Shown piece by piece: positions 16,203 to 25,944 of a DNA stretch of 64,000 bases. A program made the translations under genes and the position numbers. The notes beneath the pieces were generated by a model, which was not told where the DNA came from, did not search any database, and was given only the letters and a program-made list of their open reading frames with translations. The stretch comes from RECM01 sp047921215 (GTDB lineage Bacteria; Bacteroidota; Rhodothermia; Balneolales; Cyclonatronaceae). The DNA is taken from NCBI GenBank assembly GCA_047921215.1, contig JBLRWO010000001.1, positions 62,001-126,000 on the forward strand, read 5' to 3'. The stretch's first letter is position 1. Each line of letters opens with the position of its first letter.

Positions 16203-19200
16203 ATGAACATTAAAACTATTATTGCCGTTTTCTCTGTTCTGCTACTTGCCGCCGCACCAGCCCTTGCCCGGCAGGCTACCATCAGTGGTACTATTACTGA
16301 TGCACGAACAGGTGAAACACTTCCCGGAGCTACGGTTATGATCGAAGCGCTGCAGCGCGGCGCGTCGACCGATCTTCAGGGCCAGTATAATCTGACGAAT
16401 ATCCCTGCCGCCATACACACCGTCAGGGTAACCTATGTAGGATACAAAAATCAGACGCGGGTCGTGGATGTGACCAGCGGAACCGCTGTTGCCGATTTCG
16501 CCCTTGAGGAAGACTTCCTCGGGCTTGATGAGGTTGTGGTGGTCGGTTACGGAACCGAGCAGCGTGCAAACGTATCGGGCTCTGTCGGTTCACTGAGGAT
16601 GGAAAGTATAGAAAGCGTACCCCTTCCCACGGTTGAAAATGCACTGCAGGGACGTATTGCCGGTGTACGCGTTACCCAGAACTCAGGCGCACCAGGATCT
16701 GCCATTTCCATCAGGGTACGCGGAGCATCGTCCATATCTGCCGGCAACGACCCGTTATATGTGATCGACGGCGTACCCGTGAACCAGGGTAACTTCTCAC
16801 AGATCAATGCAACCTTTGGAGGCCAGGGAATCAACACCCTTTCCGACCTCAACCCGGATGATGTTGAAAGTATTGAGGTGCTCAAAGATGCATCCGCCGC
16901 TGCCATCTATGGTTCACGTGCTTCAAACGGTGTGGTACTGATAACGACCAAACGCGGGAGTGAAGGCGCACCCCGCATTGACTTCAGTGCCTATTACGGT
17001 TTCCAGCGTGACTACAACCGCGTTGAGTATCTCAATGCCAACCAGTATATGGAAGTGTACAACGAATCCATTTTTAACACATTCGGCCTTCCCGACTATT
17101 TTGGCTATGAAGACGACGGCGTTCCGAATTTTGTTGAAGTGCCCGCAGGTACCGACACCGACTGGCTCGACGAGGTACTGCGTACCGCGCCCATCTCGAA
17201 TACATCCATCTCTGTGAGTGGTGGTACCGACCGCACCCGCTATTTTGTATCGGGAACCTCCTTTATTCAGGATGGAATTGTACGCGGTTTTGGCTATGAA
17301 CGATTGAATGGTCGCGTAAATCTCGACTATCAGGCTTTCAGCAACCTCACACTGGGTACCAACATATCGCTGACCCGAGGTGTGATCGATCGCAGCCGGA
17401 GTGATAACACCATCTACGGACCGTTCGCTAATGCCAATGCGGTTCCGCCTATTGAACCTGTGTTTAATGAAGACGGCAGCTACTTCAACACCCTGTATGC
17501 CAACCCAGTGGGTCTTGGCCGGGAAAATGAAGCCGAGGAGCGCACACTCCGCATTCTGGGCAACACCTTTGCCAGTTACCGCCTCGGCGAGGGCCTCGAA
17601 CTCCGGGGAAGTGTTGGCCTGGATCAGTATACACTCCGGTCGCGGCTGTACGATTCACCGGTAGTTGGTGTGGCCACAGGAACAGGTGGCGCAGGAACAT
17701 CTGCCAACAGTTTTGTCACTAAAATCACCTATGAGTCCACCCTCAGTTTCAACAGAACCTACCGGGATATACACTCATTTTCGGGTGTGGTGGGAGGCAG
17801 CTATGAAGACAATGTTACCGAAACCAGTACGGTAAGCGGTTCGCAATTCCCCAATGAATTCTTCAAATACCTGACCTCGGCGGCTACCATTTCATCGGGC
17901 AGCTCTGCCTATACCGAGTGGACACTGGCATCGTTATTCAGCCGGGTGAATTACACCCTCAACGACCGGTACACACTAACGGTGAACGTTCGCACAGACG
18001 GGTCATCCCGGTTCGGCGAAGACAACCGCTATGGCTTCTTCCCGTCGGCCTCTGCCCTGTGGCGCATCATTGATGAACCGTTCATGGGCCGTCAGGAATT
18101 TCTCAGCGATTTGAGGCTGCGCGCCAGCTACGGTATAACCGGGAACCAGTTCGGTATTGGCAACTTCGCCTCAAGGGGTCTGTGGGCAGGCGGATCGAAC
18201 TATGATGATCAGCCCGGCATTGCCCCTGCCCAGCTGGCTAACCCCGATCTGAAGTGGGAAACCACCAAACAGTTCAATGTAGGAGCCGATTTTGCCGTAC
18301 TTAATCAGCGGCTTGCATTTACGTTCGACTACTTCATCAAAAAGACCGACGACCTGCTTCTGAACAGACCGGTACCGAGAAGTACCGGCTTTACCGCTCT
18401 CACATCCAACGTGGGCAGTATGGAGAACCGCGGCATGGAAATTTCCGTGCGTGCACATATTCTGCGGGGCTCGCTCAGGGATCTGCGCTGGACCTCAGAA
18501 CTGAACATCGGAACCACCCAAAATGAGGTCACCCGCCTGTACCAGGATGAGCCGATCAATACCGGCTTTGCCAGCCGTATAGAAGTCGGTCAGCCATTGG
18601 GCGTATTCTACGGTTATGTGACCGACGGCCTGTTCCGTTCACCTGAAGAGGTTGCCAACCACGCATTCCAGGATCAGGATACATCACCCGGCGACATCCG
18701 CTTTAAGGATCTGAACGGTGATGGTTTTATTACAAGTCTGGACCGTGAAATTATCGGTGATCCGTGGCCTGACTTCTCGGGCGGTTTCAACAACACCTTC
18801 CAGTACCGTGGTTTCGACCTGTCGGTATTCCTGGAGTTTGTGTATGGCAACGACATCTTCAATGCCAACCGGCTCTACAGCGATGCGTATGGTACGTTCT
18901 TCGACAACCATACCACGCGAGCTCTTGAACGCTGGACCCCCGACAATCCCGATGCCACCGAGCCCCGGGCAGCCTGGGGAGACCCCAACTTCAATACACG
19001 CAACTCAGACCGCTTTATTGAAGACGGTTCCTACCTGCGCGTCAAAAATCTGATTCTCGGCTACAACCTGCCCGGCGAGGCCATCACCCGCATCGGATTC
19101 AGGTCGGCCAGAATTTACCTGCAGGCACAAAACCTGTACACTTTCACCAATTACAGCGGGTTTGATCCCGAGGTGAACTACGCAGGCAATACCGGTGTGG

Positions 19201-19271
19201 TAAGAGGCACCGATTTCTACACGCTGCCACAGGCCCGTACCCTGACAGCAGGCATCAACCTTGGATTTTAA
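16203..19271 (+). CDS. SusC/RagA family TonB-linked outer membrane protein
   Basis: Outer-membrane TonB-dependent importer, 1022 residues. Order: signal peptide (residues 1-22, ending ALARQ), carboxypeptidase-regulatory-like beta-sandwich (about 26-110), the SusC signature LDEVVVVGYGTEQRANVSGS near 118-137, plug domain with the typical YVIDGVPVNQG and EVLKDASAAAIYGSRASNGV, then the beta-barrel ending in aromatic LGF. It pairs with the SusD-like lipoprotein 12 bp downstream. The ligand is unknown: no glycosidase, peptidase or extracytoplasmic sigma/anti-sigma pair is adjacent, so polysaccharide versus peptide uptake cannot be decided. Confidence 0.95.
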   Translation: MNIKTIIAVFSVLLLAAAPALARQATISGTITDARTGETLPGATVMIEALQRGASTDLQGQYNLTNIPAAIHTVRVTYVGYKNQTRVVDVTSGTAVADFALEEDFLGLDEVVVVGYGTEQRANVSGSVGSLRMESIESVPLPTVENALQGRIAGVRVTQNSGAPGSAISIRVRGASSISAGNDPLYVIDGVPVNQGNFSQINATFGGQGINTLSDLNPDDVESIEVLKDASAAAIYGSRASNGVVLITTKRGSEGAPRIDFSAYYGFQRDYNRVEYLNANQYMEVYNESIFNTFGLPDYFGYEDDGVPNFVEVPAGTDTDWLDEVLRTAPISNTSISVSGGTDRTRYFVSGTSFIQDGIVRGFGYERLNGRVNLDYQAFSNLTLGTNISLTRGVIDRSRSDNTIYGPFANANAVPPIEPVFNEDGSYFNTLYANPVGLGRENEAEERTLRILGNTFASYRLGEGLELRGSVGLDQYTLRSRLYDSPVVGVATGTGGAGTSANSFVTKITYESTLSFNRTYRDIHSFSGVVGGSYEDNVTETSTVSGSQFPNEFFKYLTSAATISSGSSAYTEWTLASLFSRVNYTLNDRYTLTVNVRTDGSSRFGEDNRYGFFPSASALWRIIDEPFMGRQEFLSDLRLRASYGITGNQFGIGNFASRGLWAGGSNYDDQPGIAPAQLANPDLKWETTKQFNVGADFAVLNQRLAFTFDYFIKKTDDLLLNRPVPRSTGFTALTSNVGSMENRGMEISVRAHILRGSLRDLRWTSELNIGTTQNEVTRLYQDEPINTGFASRIEVGQPLGVFYGYVTDGLFRSPEEVANHAFQDQDTSPGDIRFKDLNGDGFITSLDREIIGDPWPDFSGGFNNTFQYRGFDLSVFLEFVYGNDIFNANRLYSDAYGTFFDNHTTRALERWTPDNPDATEPRAAWGDPNFNTRNSDRFIEDGSYLRVKNLILGYNLPGEAITRIGFRSARIYLQAQNLYTFTNYSGFDPEVNYAGNTGVVRGTDFYTLPQARTLTAGINLGF

Positions 19272-19283
19272 ATCGTACCCGTT

Positions 19284-20630
19284 ATGAAAAGAAAACTTTT
19301 AATATTACTTGCCGTGCTTGTACTGGCTGCCGGTTGCGATTCGGTGCTCGACACCAATCCGACCGCGTCGATCGATGCCTCACAGGCACTTCAGAATGAA
19401 CGTGGCGTTGAACTCGCCGTAACCGGGGCCTACAGCGCCCTGCAGTCCGACAACATCTATGGTCAGGAATACAACATGGTTCCCGATCTGTATGCCGACA
19501 ACCTCCGGTTTACAGGAACATTCACCAACCATGGTGAATTTGACAACCGAAGTGTATTTCCGGCGAATGTGAGTATGCTGTTTACATGGACAGATCTGTA
19601 TGCCGGAATAAACCGGGTCAATAATGTGATTACCGGAATCGATGGAGTTGAGGATATCAGTAATGTCGCCCGCGACCGCTATCTGGGCGAGGCACTGGCT
19701 CTTCGAGGCCTGTTCTACTTCAACCTCGTTCGCTATTATGGCGGTGTACCGCTGGTGCTTCAACCCTCGGAAGGTGTAGGACCGGAATCGTCGCTGGCCC
19801 GCAGCACACAGCAGCAGGTTTACACTCAGATTATAGAAGATCTGACAGATGCCATTGCCATACTGCCGGAGGACGGAAACCCCTACCGATTCTCCAGAAC
19901 CGGGGCACAGGCCCTGCTGGCTAAGGTCTATCTTGAAACCGGTGAGTGGGCGCTGGCCCGGGATATGGCAACTGCGGTAATCGGCAGCGGCCGTTACGGG
20001 CTGGTGAGCGATTACCAGGATTTGTTCACAGTAAAAAACAATCCAGAAGCCATTTTTTCGGTTCAGTTTACAGTAAACGACAACAATTCCCAGGCATTCT
20101 GGTTCTTTCCCCAGGACCTCGGGGGCCGGCTGGGCTATGCTCCGACCGATGGCAGTGGCAGCAGACCCGACAACCTGGTGGATGCCTATCTTCCGCAGGA
20201 TACGCGTTTCGAACCCAGCATCGGAGAAGTTGACGGTGTATACTATGGCCGCAAGTACTTCCGGATCTCAAACGGCGACGACAATGTGTATGTTCTGCGC
20301 CTGGCCGATATGTACCTGACCAGGGCCGAAGCCAATACACGGCTCGGTGCCGATCCTGTAACGGTTATCCATCCCGACATTAACCGCATTAAAACGCGGG
20401 CCGGTGTCCCCCCGGTCGATCCGGCAACCATATCGGAATCGGTTCTGCTGGATGTAATTCTGGATGAAAGGCGCCTCGAGTTTGCCATGGAAGGCCACCG
20501 CTTCTTCGATCTCCGCAGAACAGGCCGGGCCATGTCGGTACTGGGAATACCCGAATTCAGGCTGATTTTTCCCCTGCCACAGGCTGAACTGGATGTGAAC
20601 ACCAATCTCGTACAGAATCCGGGTTATTAG
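19284..20630 (+). CDS. SusD/RagB family nutrient-binding lipoprotein
   Basis: Surface lipoprotein that forms a lid on the SusC-like barrel and captures its ligand. The 448-residue protein begins MKRKLLILLAVLVLAAGC, with the lipobox cysteine at residue 18. It has the SusD features RYLGEALALRGLFYFNLVRYYGG near residue 130 and DERRLEFAMEGHRFFDLRRTGR near 395. It is 12 bp downstream of the SusC gene and is followed by a strong terminator, giving a two-gene operon. Confidence 0.94.
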   Translation: MKRKLLILLAVLVLAAGCDSVLDTNPTASIDASQALQNERGVELAVTGAYSALQSDNIYGQEYNMVPDLYADNLRFTGTFTNHGEFDNRSVFPANVSMLFTWTDLYAGINRVNNVITGIDGVEDISNVARDRYLGEALALRGLFYFNLVRYYGGVPLVLQPSEGVGPESSLARSTQQQVYTQIIEDLTDAIAILPEDGNPYRFSRTGAQALLAKVYLETGEWALARDMATAVIGSGRYGLVSDYQDLFTVKNNPEAIFSVQFTVNDNNSQAFWFFPQDLGGRLGYAPTDGSGSRPDNLVDAYLPQDTRFEPSIGEVDGVYYGRKYFRISNGDDNVYVLRLADMYLTRAEANTRLGADPVTVIHPDINRIKTRAGVPPVDPATISESVLLDVILDERRLEFAMEGHRFFDLRRTGRAMSVLGIPEFRLIFPLPQAELDVNTNLVQNPGY

Positions 20631-20708
20631 AAAGCATCAGATAACAATTTAAAACAAATTCATACACACGGATTCTCCAATTTTCTATCCGTTACTATGA
20701 ACCTCGGT

Positions 20709-20749
20709 AAGCGGCAGTGAAGTTCTCAGCTTCGCTGTCGCTTTTTTTT
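20709..20749 (+). terminator. Intrinsic terminator of the SusC/SusD operon
   Basis: A 14-bp stem (20709-20722 with 20730-20743; all positions pair, two as G-U) around a 7-nt loop, followed by eight T at 20742-20749. It lies 79 bp after the SusD stop codon. Confidence 0.93.
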
Positions 20750-20855
20750 ACCCGGTAACACACTATTCATACGTTTTTTTCTTCCGTGCAACTCATTAGC
20801 TTGTGCATCCGTTAGCACAGATACCCAGTTGAACCTTAAATAAAAAAGACCCCTA

Positions 20856-21167
20856 ATGCCGGCTGCATACAGGAATTTCGATCATCGCCTGATCAACAAA
20901 CTCATTCAGAATCGTCTCAGGATGGCCATTCTTGCAAGTGTTGCCCATTCTGACGAGGTGGAGTTCACATCCCTGAAAAATTCTGTCCGTACAACCGATG
21001 GCAACCTGAGCATTCAGCTTAAAAACCTGACCGACGGCGGGTTGATAACCGTACGGAAATTCATTGCTGGCAGCCGACCGCAGACCACCGTTGCACTCAC
21101 GGAAAAAGGGCGGGTGGAACTCGAAAAATTCCGGGCACTCATCAACGACTGGTACACATTCAGATAA
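20856..21167 (+). CDS. Winged-helix transcriptional regulator (HTH_34 type)
   Basis: A 103-residue DNA-binding protein made of one winged-helix domain. The helix-turn-helix lies around VEFTSLKNSVRTTDGNLS and the wing around ITVRKFIAGSRPQTTVALTE, matching the small MarR/ArsR-like family annotated as winged helix DNA-binding domain (PF13601). There is no sensor domain and no metal-binding cysteines. Its TAA stop overlaps the ATG of the Nudix gene (TAATG), so the two are coupled and it may control that gene or itself. The target is unknown. Confidence 0.85.
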   Translation: MPAAYRNFDHRLINKLIQNRLRMAILASVAHSDEVEFTSLKNSVRTTDGNLSIQLKNLTDGGLITVRKFIAGSRPQTTVALTEKGRVELEKFRALINDWYTFR

Positions 21168-21820
21168 TGGCATCCCAACCATTCATAACCACCGGCAAAC
21201 TGACCGGGCTGCTCTCTGACCGGCTTAGTGGCCCCCTGCCGGGGCAAGAGGCACAGTTTCGTATGGCTCCGCGATCGGATAAAGGAATACCCGACAGAGG
21301 CGTACCGCCGCAGCTGGCCCGTCGCAGCGGGGTGATGCTGCTGCTGTTTGAAGATGAGACCGGACCAGAACTTGTGCTTACTCTCCGGAGCGGTTCACTT
21401 AACCATCACGGCAATCAGCTCAGCCTGCCGGGTGGGCGTGCCGAACACGGCGAGCAGATGGTGGATGCAGCCCTCAGGGAGACGCATGAGGAAGTCGGGA
21501 TTGATCCTGGAACGATCAGTATCCTCGGTCAGCTCACCCCCCTCCATGTACCGGTTTCGGGAAATATCATCTATCCGGTTGTCGGCTGGATTGACCATCA
21601 GCCGGTGCTGATTCCCGATCATCGCGAAGTTGCCGAAGCCTTTACCCTGCCCCTCTCACTTCTGTTTGATTCTTCCCGACTGAAACATACACGCCGGGAA
21701 CTGCACGGTACCGAATACAACATCCCCTATTGGGATGTCCACCGGATTCCACTCTGGGGCGCTACAGCTATGATTCTCAGTGAATTTTGTGAACTGCTGG
21801 TGGATATTTCCGAACAGTGA
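21167..21820 (+). CDS. Nudix hydrolase, probable CoA diphosphatase
   Basis: Hydrolyses a nucleoside-diphosphate-linked substrate. The full Nudix box GX5EX7REUXEEXGU is present (from GRAEHGEQ to RETHEEVGI), with the conventional U position before the first Glu pair occupied by Thr. Upstream, LTLRSGSLNHHGNQLSLPGG resembles the NuCoA motif of CoA diphosphatases (NudL/PCD1), hence the suggested substrate. Length 217 residues. It overlaps the upstream regulator by one base. Confidence 0.87.
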   Translation: MASQPFITTGKLTGLLSDRLSGPLPGQEAQFRMAPRSDKGIPDRGVPPQLARRSGVMLLLFEDETGPELVLTLRSGSLNHHGNQLSLPGGRAEHGEQMVDAALRETHEEVGIDPGTISILGQLTPLHVPVSGNIIYPVVGWIDHQPVLIPDHREVAEAFTLPLSLLFDSSRLKHTRRELHGTEYNIPYWDVHRIPLWGATAMILSEFCELLVDISEQ

Positions 21821-21896
21821 ACGTCACATAAACGGAACCTGGCAGGTGATACCGCGGAAAGTGTCAATTTTACCGGCATAAACCTATATTGATGAT

Positions 21897-23207
21897 ATGA
21901 GCAGTCAAATTCAGCTATTCCGCGGCCGGCTGGCCTTCATGACCGGCGATCCTGACCTGACGGGTAGCAAGGCACTGCACTTTTTCAAAGACGGGCTCCT
22001 TGCCATAAAAGAGGGTTTTGTGATTGAAGCCGGCAACGCCGCAACACTGGAACACACCTTCCCTGCCGACATTCCCGTTACCGATTTCGGATCGCGGCTG
22101 ATCATTCCCGGCCTTGTTGATGCTCATATCCACAGCTCACAAACCCGGATTATTGCCTCGTATGGTGAGCAACTACTGGAATGGCTCCAAAAATATGCGT
22201 TCCCGGAAGAAGCTCGCCACATCGATATTGAATACGCCCGCCTGTCGGCCCGGCTGTTTATCGGTGAACTTTTACGAAATGGCACCACTACGGCCAATGT
22301 GTTTACAACCGTGCATCCGCACACCGCCGACCTGCTTTTTGAGGAAGCACACCGTAAAAACATGAGGCTGATTGCCGGCAAGGTACTCATGGACAGGAAC
22401 GCCCCCGGCGAATTGCTTGACAATCCCGCCACATCCTGTACAGAGTCGGCCACCCTTATCCGGAAATGGCACAATACCGGCAGGCTGGGCTATGCCGTTA
22501 CCCCGAGATTCGCAATTACGTCAACCCCGGCACAGCTCAATGCAGCCTCCCGCCTTCTCAATGATTTCGAAGGGGTCTGGCTGCACACCCATCTCTCGGA
22601 AAACCCCGCTGAAATAAACAGGGTTCAGAAACTCTATCCTGACCGCAACGGCTACTGGGATGTTTATGAACACCACGACCTGACGGGACCCCGTTCGGTG
22701 TTTGCCCATGCTGTACACCTCAGCGACAGTGAATTCAGCCGTCTGGCAGATGCCGGCTCGTCGGTAGCTGTATGCCCGTCGTCCAACCTGTTTCTCGGCA
22801 GCGGACTGTTCCGTTTCGGCAAGGCATTTGAAACGGGTATCAGAATGGGTATCGGCTCAGATATCGGGGCCGGCACCAGTTTCTCCGTATTGGCAAACCT
22901 GAGCGAAGCCTACAAAATTGCCCGGCTGGGCAACACATCAATCACACCCGAAAAGGCCTTTTACCTGGCCACACTTGGAGGTGCCGATGCACTGGGCCTT
23001 GACCAGGTTATCGGTACATTCAAACCGGGCTATGAAGCGGATTTCACGGTACTCGATCCCGGGGCAGACTCCCTGCCCGGTCAGCGTACCACCGGAACTG
23101 CATCCTTCAGGGACCTTTTTTTCCCGCTGATGATAACGGGTGATTATCGCGTGATTCACAGTACCTGGATTATGGGCAAACCACTATATCGGGCAGCCGG
23201 ATCCTGA
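21897..23207 (+). CDS. guaD: Guanine deaminase
   Basis: Amidohydrolase that converts guanine to xanthine in purine salvage. The 436-residue protein has the metal motif HIHSSQT, the guanine-deaminase signature SYGEQLLEWLQKYAFPEE just after it, the later His ligands in WLHTHLSENPAEI and VFAHAVHLS, and the metal Asp in GIGSDIGAGTSFSV. These fit guanine deaminase better than other amidohydrolases. It starts at an ATG 76 bp after the Nudix gene, so it may be co-transcribed or separate; no terminator is visible between. Confidence 0.92.
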   Translation: MSSQIQLFRGRLAFMTGDPDLTGSKALHFFKDGLLAIKEGFVIEAGNAATLEHTFPADIPVTDFGSRLIIPGLVDAHIHSSQTRIIASYGEQLLEWLQKYAFPEEARHIDIEYARLSARLFIGELLRNGTTTANVFTTVHPHTADLLFEEAHRKNMRLIAGKVLMDRNAPGELLDNPATSCTESATLIRKWHNTGRLGYAVTPRFAITSTPAQLNAASRLLNDFEGVWLHTHLSENPAEINRVQKLYPDRNGYWDVYEHHDLTGPRSVFAHAVHLSDSEFSRLADAGSSVAVCPSSNLFLGSGLFRFGKAFETGIRMGIGSDIGAGTSFSVLANLSEAYKIARLGNTSITPEKAFYLATLGGADALGLDQVIGTFKPGYEADFTVLDPGADSLPGQRTTGTASFRDLFFPLMITGDYRVIHSTWIMGKPLYRAAGS

Positions 23208-23388
23208 CCCTTCAGTTCAATTGCGGGTGTGCTTCATTTTGTTCGCTGATCCTGCCTGCCTGCCTCGATTCGAACAGTAACGGTGTCTGTAACTTTATGC
23301 GTTACTTATGAAACATCTCTTTGATTTTGTATTTTAAAGGTTGAAATCATTTTAATATTTACGATTCCACCGGGATTAAGACGGCACC

Positions 23389-24147
23389 ATGAGTGTTGAC
23401 AAACTTCAGCGTCAACGGTTCGAAAACAAGTATGTGATTGATGAGGACAGGGCCCTGGCTATCAGGGATTTTACCTCATCGTACATGCAGGTGGATGAGT
23501 ATGGGGCAAAACAGCCTAATCTTTCATACCCGGTTCACTCCCTGTATTTCGACAGCCCGGACCTTGTACTGGTACAGAACACCATTAACGGCGACCGGAA
23601 CCGTTTTAAATTACGCATCCGCTTTTACGAAAACATGGGTGATGCACCGGTCTATTTCGAAATCAAACGGCGCCATAACAGTGTGATCGCAAAAAAGAGA
23701 GCCGCCGTTCGAAGGCAGGCTGCAGCTATGGTCGCTGCCGGACAGATATCCGGATCCGGTATTCTCGCTGAGGAGGATATCTACCATCAGCAGGCCCTCG
23801 AAGAGTTCACACGGCTGCGTTCACAACTCAATGCAGGTCCTGTTGCCCATGTAACCTACTTCCGCGAGGCATGGATGGGATTCGACGGGCAGAATTTCGC
23901 CAGGCTTACCATGGACCGCCACGTCTACACAGAGCCCTGCAAAACGGTCGATTTTAACCCCATGCTTGATAATCCGGTCAATATATTCGGCAACAAGGTA
24001 ATTCTTGAGCTCAAATTCACCAACAGGTACCCCCACTGGTTCAGGGATCTTATACAGATATTCGATCTCCGGCAGGGACCTGCGGCCAAGTACGTTGACG
24101 GTGTCACCAAACTGGGTGAGCACCGGTTTCATATGGCCTACCTCTGA
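23389..24147 (+). CDS. VTC-domain protein, possible polyphosphate polymerase or related enzyme
   Basis: Stand-alone VTC (vacuolar transporter chaperone) tunnel-fold domain, 252 residues, predicted cytoplasmic. Expected basic and acidic tunnel residues are visible: RFENKY (10-15), YFD (53-55), KLRIRF (74-79), FEIKRR (90-95), KKR (102-104), Arg149, ELKF (197-200) and the closing AAKYVDGV. In yeast Vtc4 this fold makes polyphosphate from ATP; bacterial homologues are mostly uncharacterised. It is the first gene of a tight operon with a DUF4956 membrane protein (23 bp gap) and an HlyD-like protein, suggesting a membrane-coupled synthesis or export function. The activity is inferred from the fold. 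Confidence 0.85.
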   Translation: MSVDKLQRQRFENKYVIDEDRALAIRDFTSSYMQVDEYGAKQPNLSYPVHSLYFDSPDLVLVQNTINGDRNRFKLRIRFYENMGDAPVYFEIKRRHNSVIAKKRAAVRRQAAAMVAAGQISGSGILAEEDIYHQQALEEFTRLRSQLNAGPVAHVTYFREAWMGFDGQNFARLTMDRHVYTEPCKTVDFNPMLDNPVNIFGNKVILELKFTNRYPHWFRDLIQIFDLRQGPAAKYVDGVTKLGEHRFHMAYL

Positions 24148-24170
24148 ACAACCACTTACGATAACATACA

Positions 24171-24857
24171 ATGGATCAATGGATTTATCTGGATAATTCC
24201 GGTTTTTCCGGCACAGACCTGCCTACGCTGCTGCTCTCTCTGCTGCTGGCCTTTATGGCCGGTCAGCTCATGGCCTGGGTATATATGTATACCCATACCG
24301 GGTTATCCTATTCACGCACGTATGTGAATTCCCTCATCATCATACCGATGACGGTCTCACTTGTGATGACTGTTCTCGACAACAACCTTGTGACCGCTTT
24401 CAGCCTGATGGCTGTTTTCGCCATTGTACGTTTCAGGAATATAGTAAGGGATACCCTGGATACCGTTTACATCCTTACCCTGATCGTGATAGGCATGGCA
24501 GCGGGTACACAGCTCTACATGTCGACCGTAATAGGCGCCCTGCTATTTGCCACTATAATGATTTATTTGTGGTACACCAATTTCGGGGCCCGGCAACGCT
24601 ACGATTTTATCATCAATCTGCACTGGTCGCGGCCTGAGCGGGAAATTGCAGAGCTGCTGAATCTGCTGAACCGGCACAGTATGAAAGTTCAGCTGGCCAG
24701 CCAGCGTACATCCCAGGCCGGTGAGGGTACCGATTTGTCGTACCGGTTACTGCTGCGCGACCCGGACCAGTCATACACGCTGATTGAAGAGCTACGCGGG
24801 GCCTCCGGTGTATCAAGAGTTACTGCCCTGAGGGCAGAAGAAGAATCGGAGATTTGA
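24171..24857 (+). CDS. DUF4956 membrane protein
   Basis: Integral membrane protein of 228 residues with about four helices (for example LLLSLLLAFMAGQLMAWVY, SLIIIPMTVSLVMTVL, and VIGALLFATIMIYLWY) and the family motif FSLMAVFAIVRFRNIVRDTLD around residues 80-100, followed by a cytoplasmic alpha/beta tail of about 90 residues. DUF4956 proteins are known to sit beside VTC-domain proteins in bacterial genomes, which fits this operon. The role is unknown; a membrane partner or channel for the VTC product is inference. The stop codon is one base before the next start. Confidence 0.85.
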   Translation: MDQWIYLDNSGFSGTDLPTLLLSLLLAFMAGQLMAWVYMYTHTGLSYSRTYVNSLIIIPMTVSLVMTVLDNNLVTAFSLMAVFAIVRFRNIVRDTLDTVYILTLIVIGMAAGTQLYMSTVIGALLFATIMIYLWYTNFGARQRYDFIINLHWSRPEREIAELLNLLNRHSMKVQLASQRTSQAGEGTDLSYRLLLRDPDQSYTLIEELRGASGVSRVTALRAEEESEI

Positions 24858-24858
24858 T

Positions 24859-25938
24859 TTGCAGAACAATTTTGAGCCCATAAAAATACCCGTCAGCAGA
24901 AAGCTTAAGGAGCTCCGCTTCCGTTTTCTGCCGGTTGTTGTATTCTTTCTTGTCGGTATTGCCGTATTTAATCTTTGGGATTATCACGTAACACCCTCCT
25001 CATTCATCGGCCTGGCCGAATCGGAACGATCGCTGGTCATGAGTCCGCGACCCGGCACCGTACTGGCCATCAGTGCCGTGCGGTTTGACCCGGTGGTTGA
25101 AGGTGACGAGATTGCAAGAATTTATCCGGTAGACCCGGCCGTCTGGAACGCACAGCTCGAAGTGATTCGGGCCGAGGTTGAACTTATCCGTACCTCACTC
25201 GAACCTGTCACAAACCGGCAGCGAAATCTGCTCAACTACGAAGGCCTGCGGCTTGATCTGATGAACGCCCGCATTGAACTGGCTACGGCACGCATCAGCC
25301 GCGACCGGCTGGAGCGCGACCTGGTCCGCGCCGATAACCTTTACGACCAAAATCTGATCTCCGAAGCGGAGTACGATCTGATCAGGTCTGCATTTGTATC
25401 CATCGACCTTGAAGTGGATGAAAAGGGAAAGCTTATAGGGGAGATGGAAGAGAGGCTGCAGACCCTGGGTGCAGGGCTTATTTCAGGCGATGGCAGTGCC
25501 AAAGATGATCCGGTAAGAGCGGCAATCGATGTAAAGGAAAAAGAATTGAATGTAATTGAAGCGGAGTTGAGTCCCCTCATAATCCGGGCACCGATCAGCG
25601 GCATGATCAGCCAGTCTTACAAAAACAACGGCGAATTTACCGGCGAGGGGGAACCCCTGTTTAATATCAGCGCAACAGGTACCCGTTATGTAATCGGGTA
25701 TGTACGGCAGCCTGTTTCACGTTTACCGGAACCCGGAGCTGCCGTCGAAGTACGTCCCCGTTCCCGGCGGGCATCGTACGAAGGCCAGATCACCCACATC
25801 GGAACACAAATGGAACCTGTTCATGAATCCATGCTCCGGCCCGGTCAAACGGTCGAGTATGCCCTGCCCGTCAGGATCCGGATCAATCCCGATTCAGATC
25901 TCATCCCCGGTGAGCTGGTGGATATTACGGTACGGTAA
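24859..25938 (+). CDS. HlyD-like membrane fusion protein
   Basis: A 359-residue protein starting with TTG one base after the DUF4956 stop. One N-terminal helix (FLPVVVFFLVGIAVFNLW, about 28-45) is followed by a split lipoyl/biotinyl half-domain (MSPRPGTVLAISAVRFDPV), a coiled-coil hairpin of about 150 residues (EVIRAEVELIR to EKELNVIEAELSPL), the second half-domain (IIRAPISGMISQSY) and a beta-barrel. This is a periplasmic adaptor shape, but no ABC, RND or MFS pump or outer-membrane channel is nearby. Its partner may be the DUF4956 protein; this is inference. Confidence 0.85.
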   Translation: MQNNFEPIKIPVSRKLKELRFRFLPVVVFFLVGIAVFNLWDYHVTPSSFIGLAESERSLVMSPRPGTVLAISAVRFDPVVEGDEIARIYPVDPAVWNAQLEVIRAEVELIRTSLEPVTNRQRNLLNYEGLRLDLMNARIELATARISRDRLERDLVRADNLYDQNLISEAEYDLIRSAFVSIDLEVDEKGKLIGEMEERLQTLGAGLISGDGSAKDDPVRAAIDVKEKELNVIEAELSPLIIRAPISGMISQSYKNNGEFTGEGEPLFNISATGTRYVIGYVRQPVSRLPEPGAAVEVRPRSRRASYEGQITHIGTQMEPVHESMLRPGQTVEYALPVRIRINPDSDLIPGELVDITVR

Positions 25939-25944
25939 CCGGAG

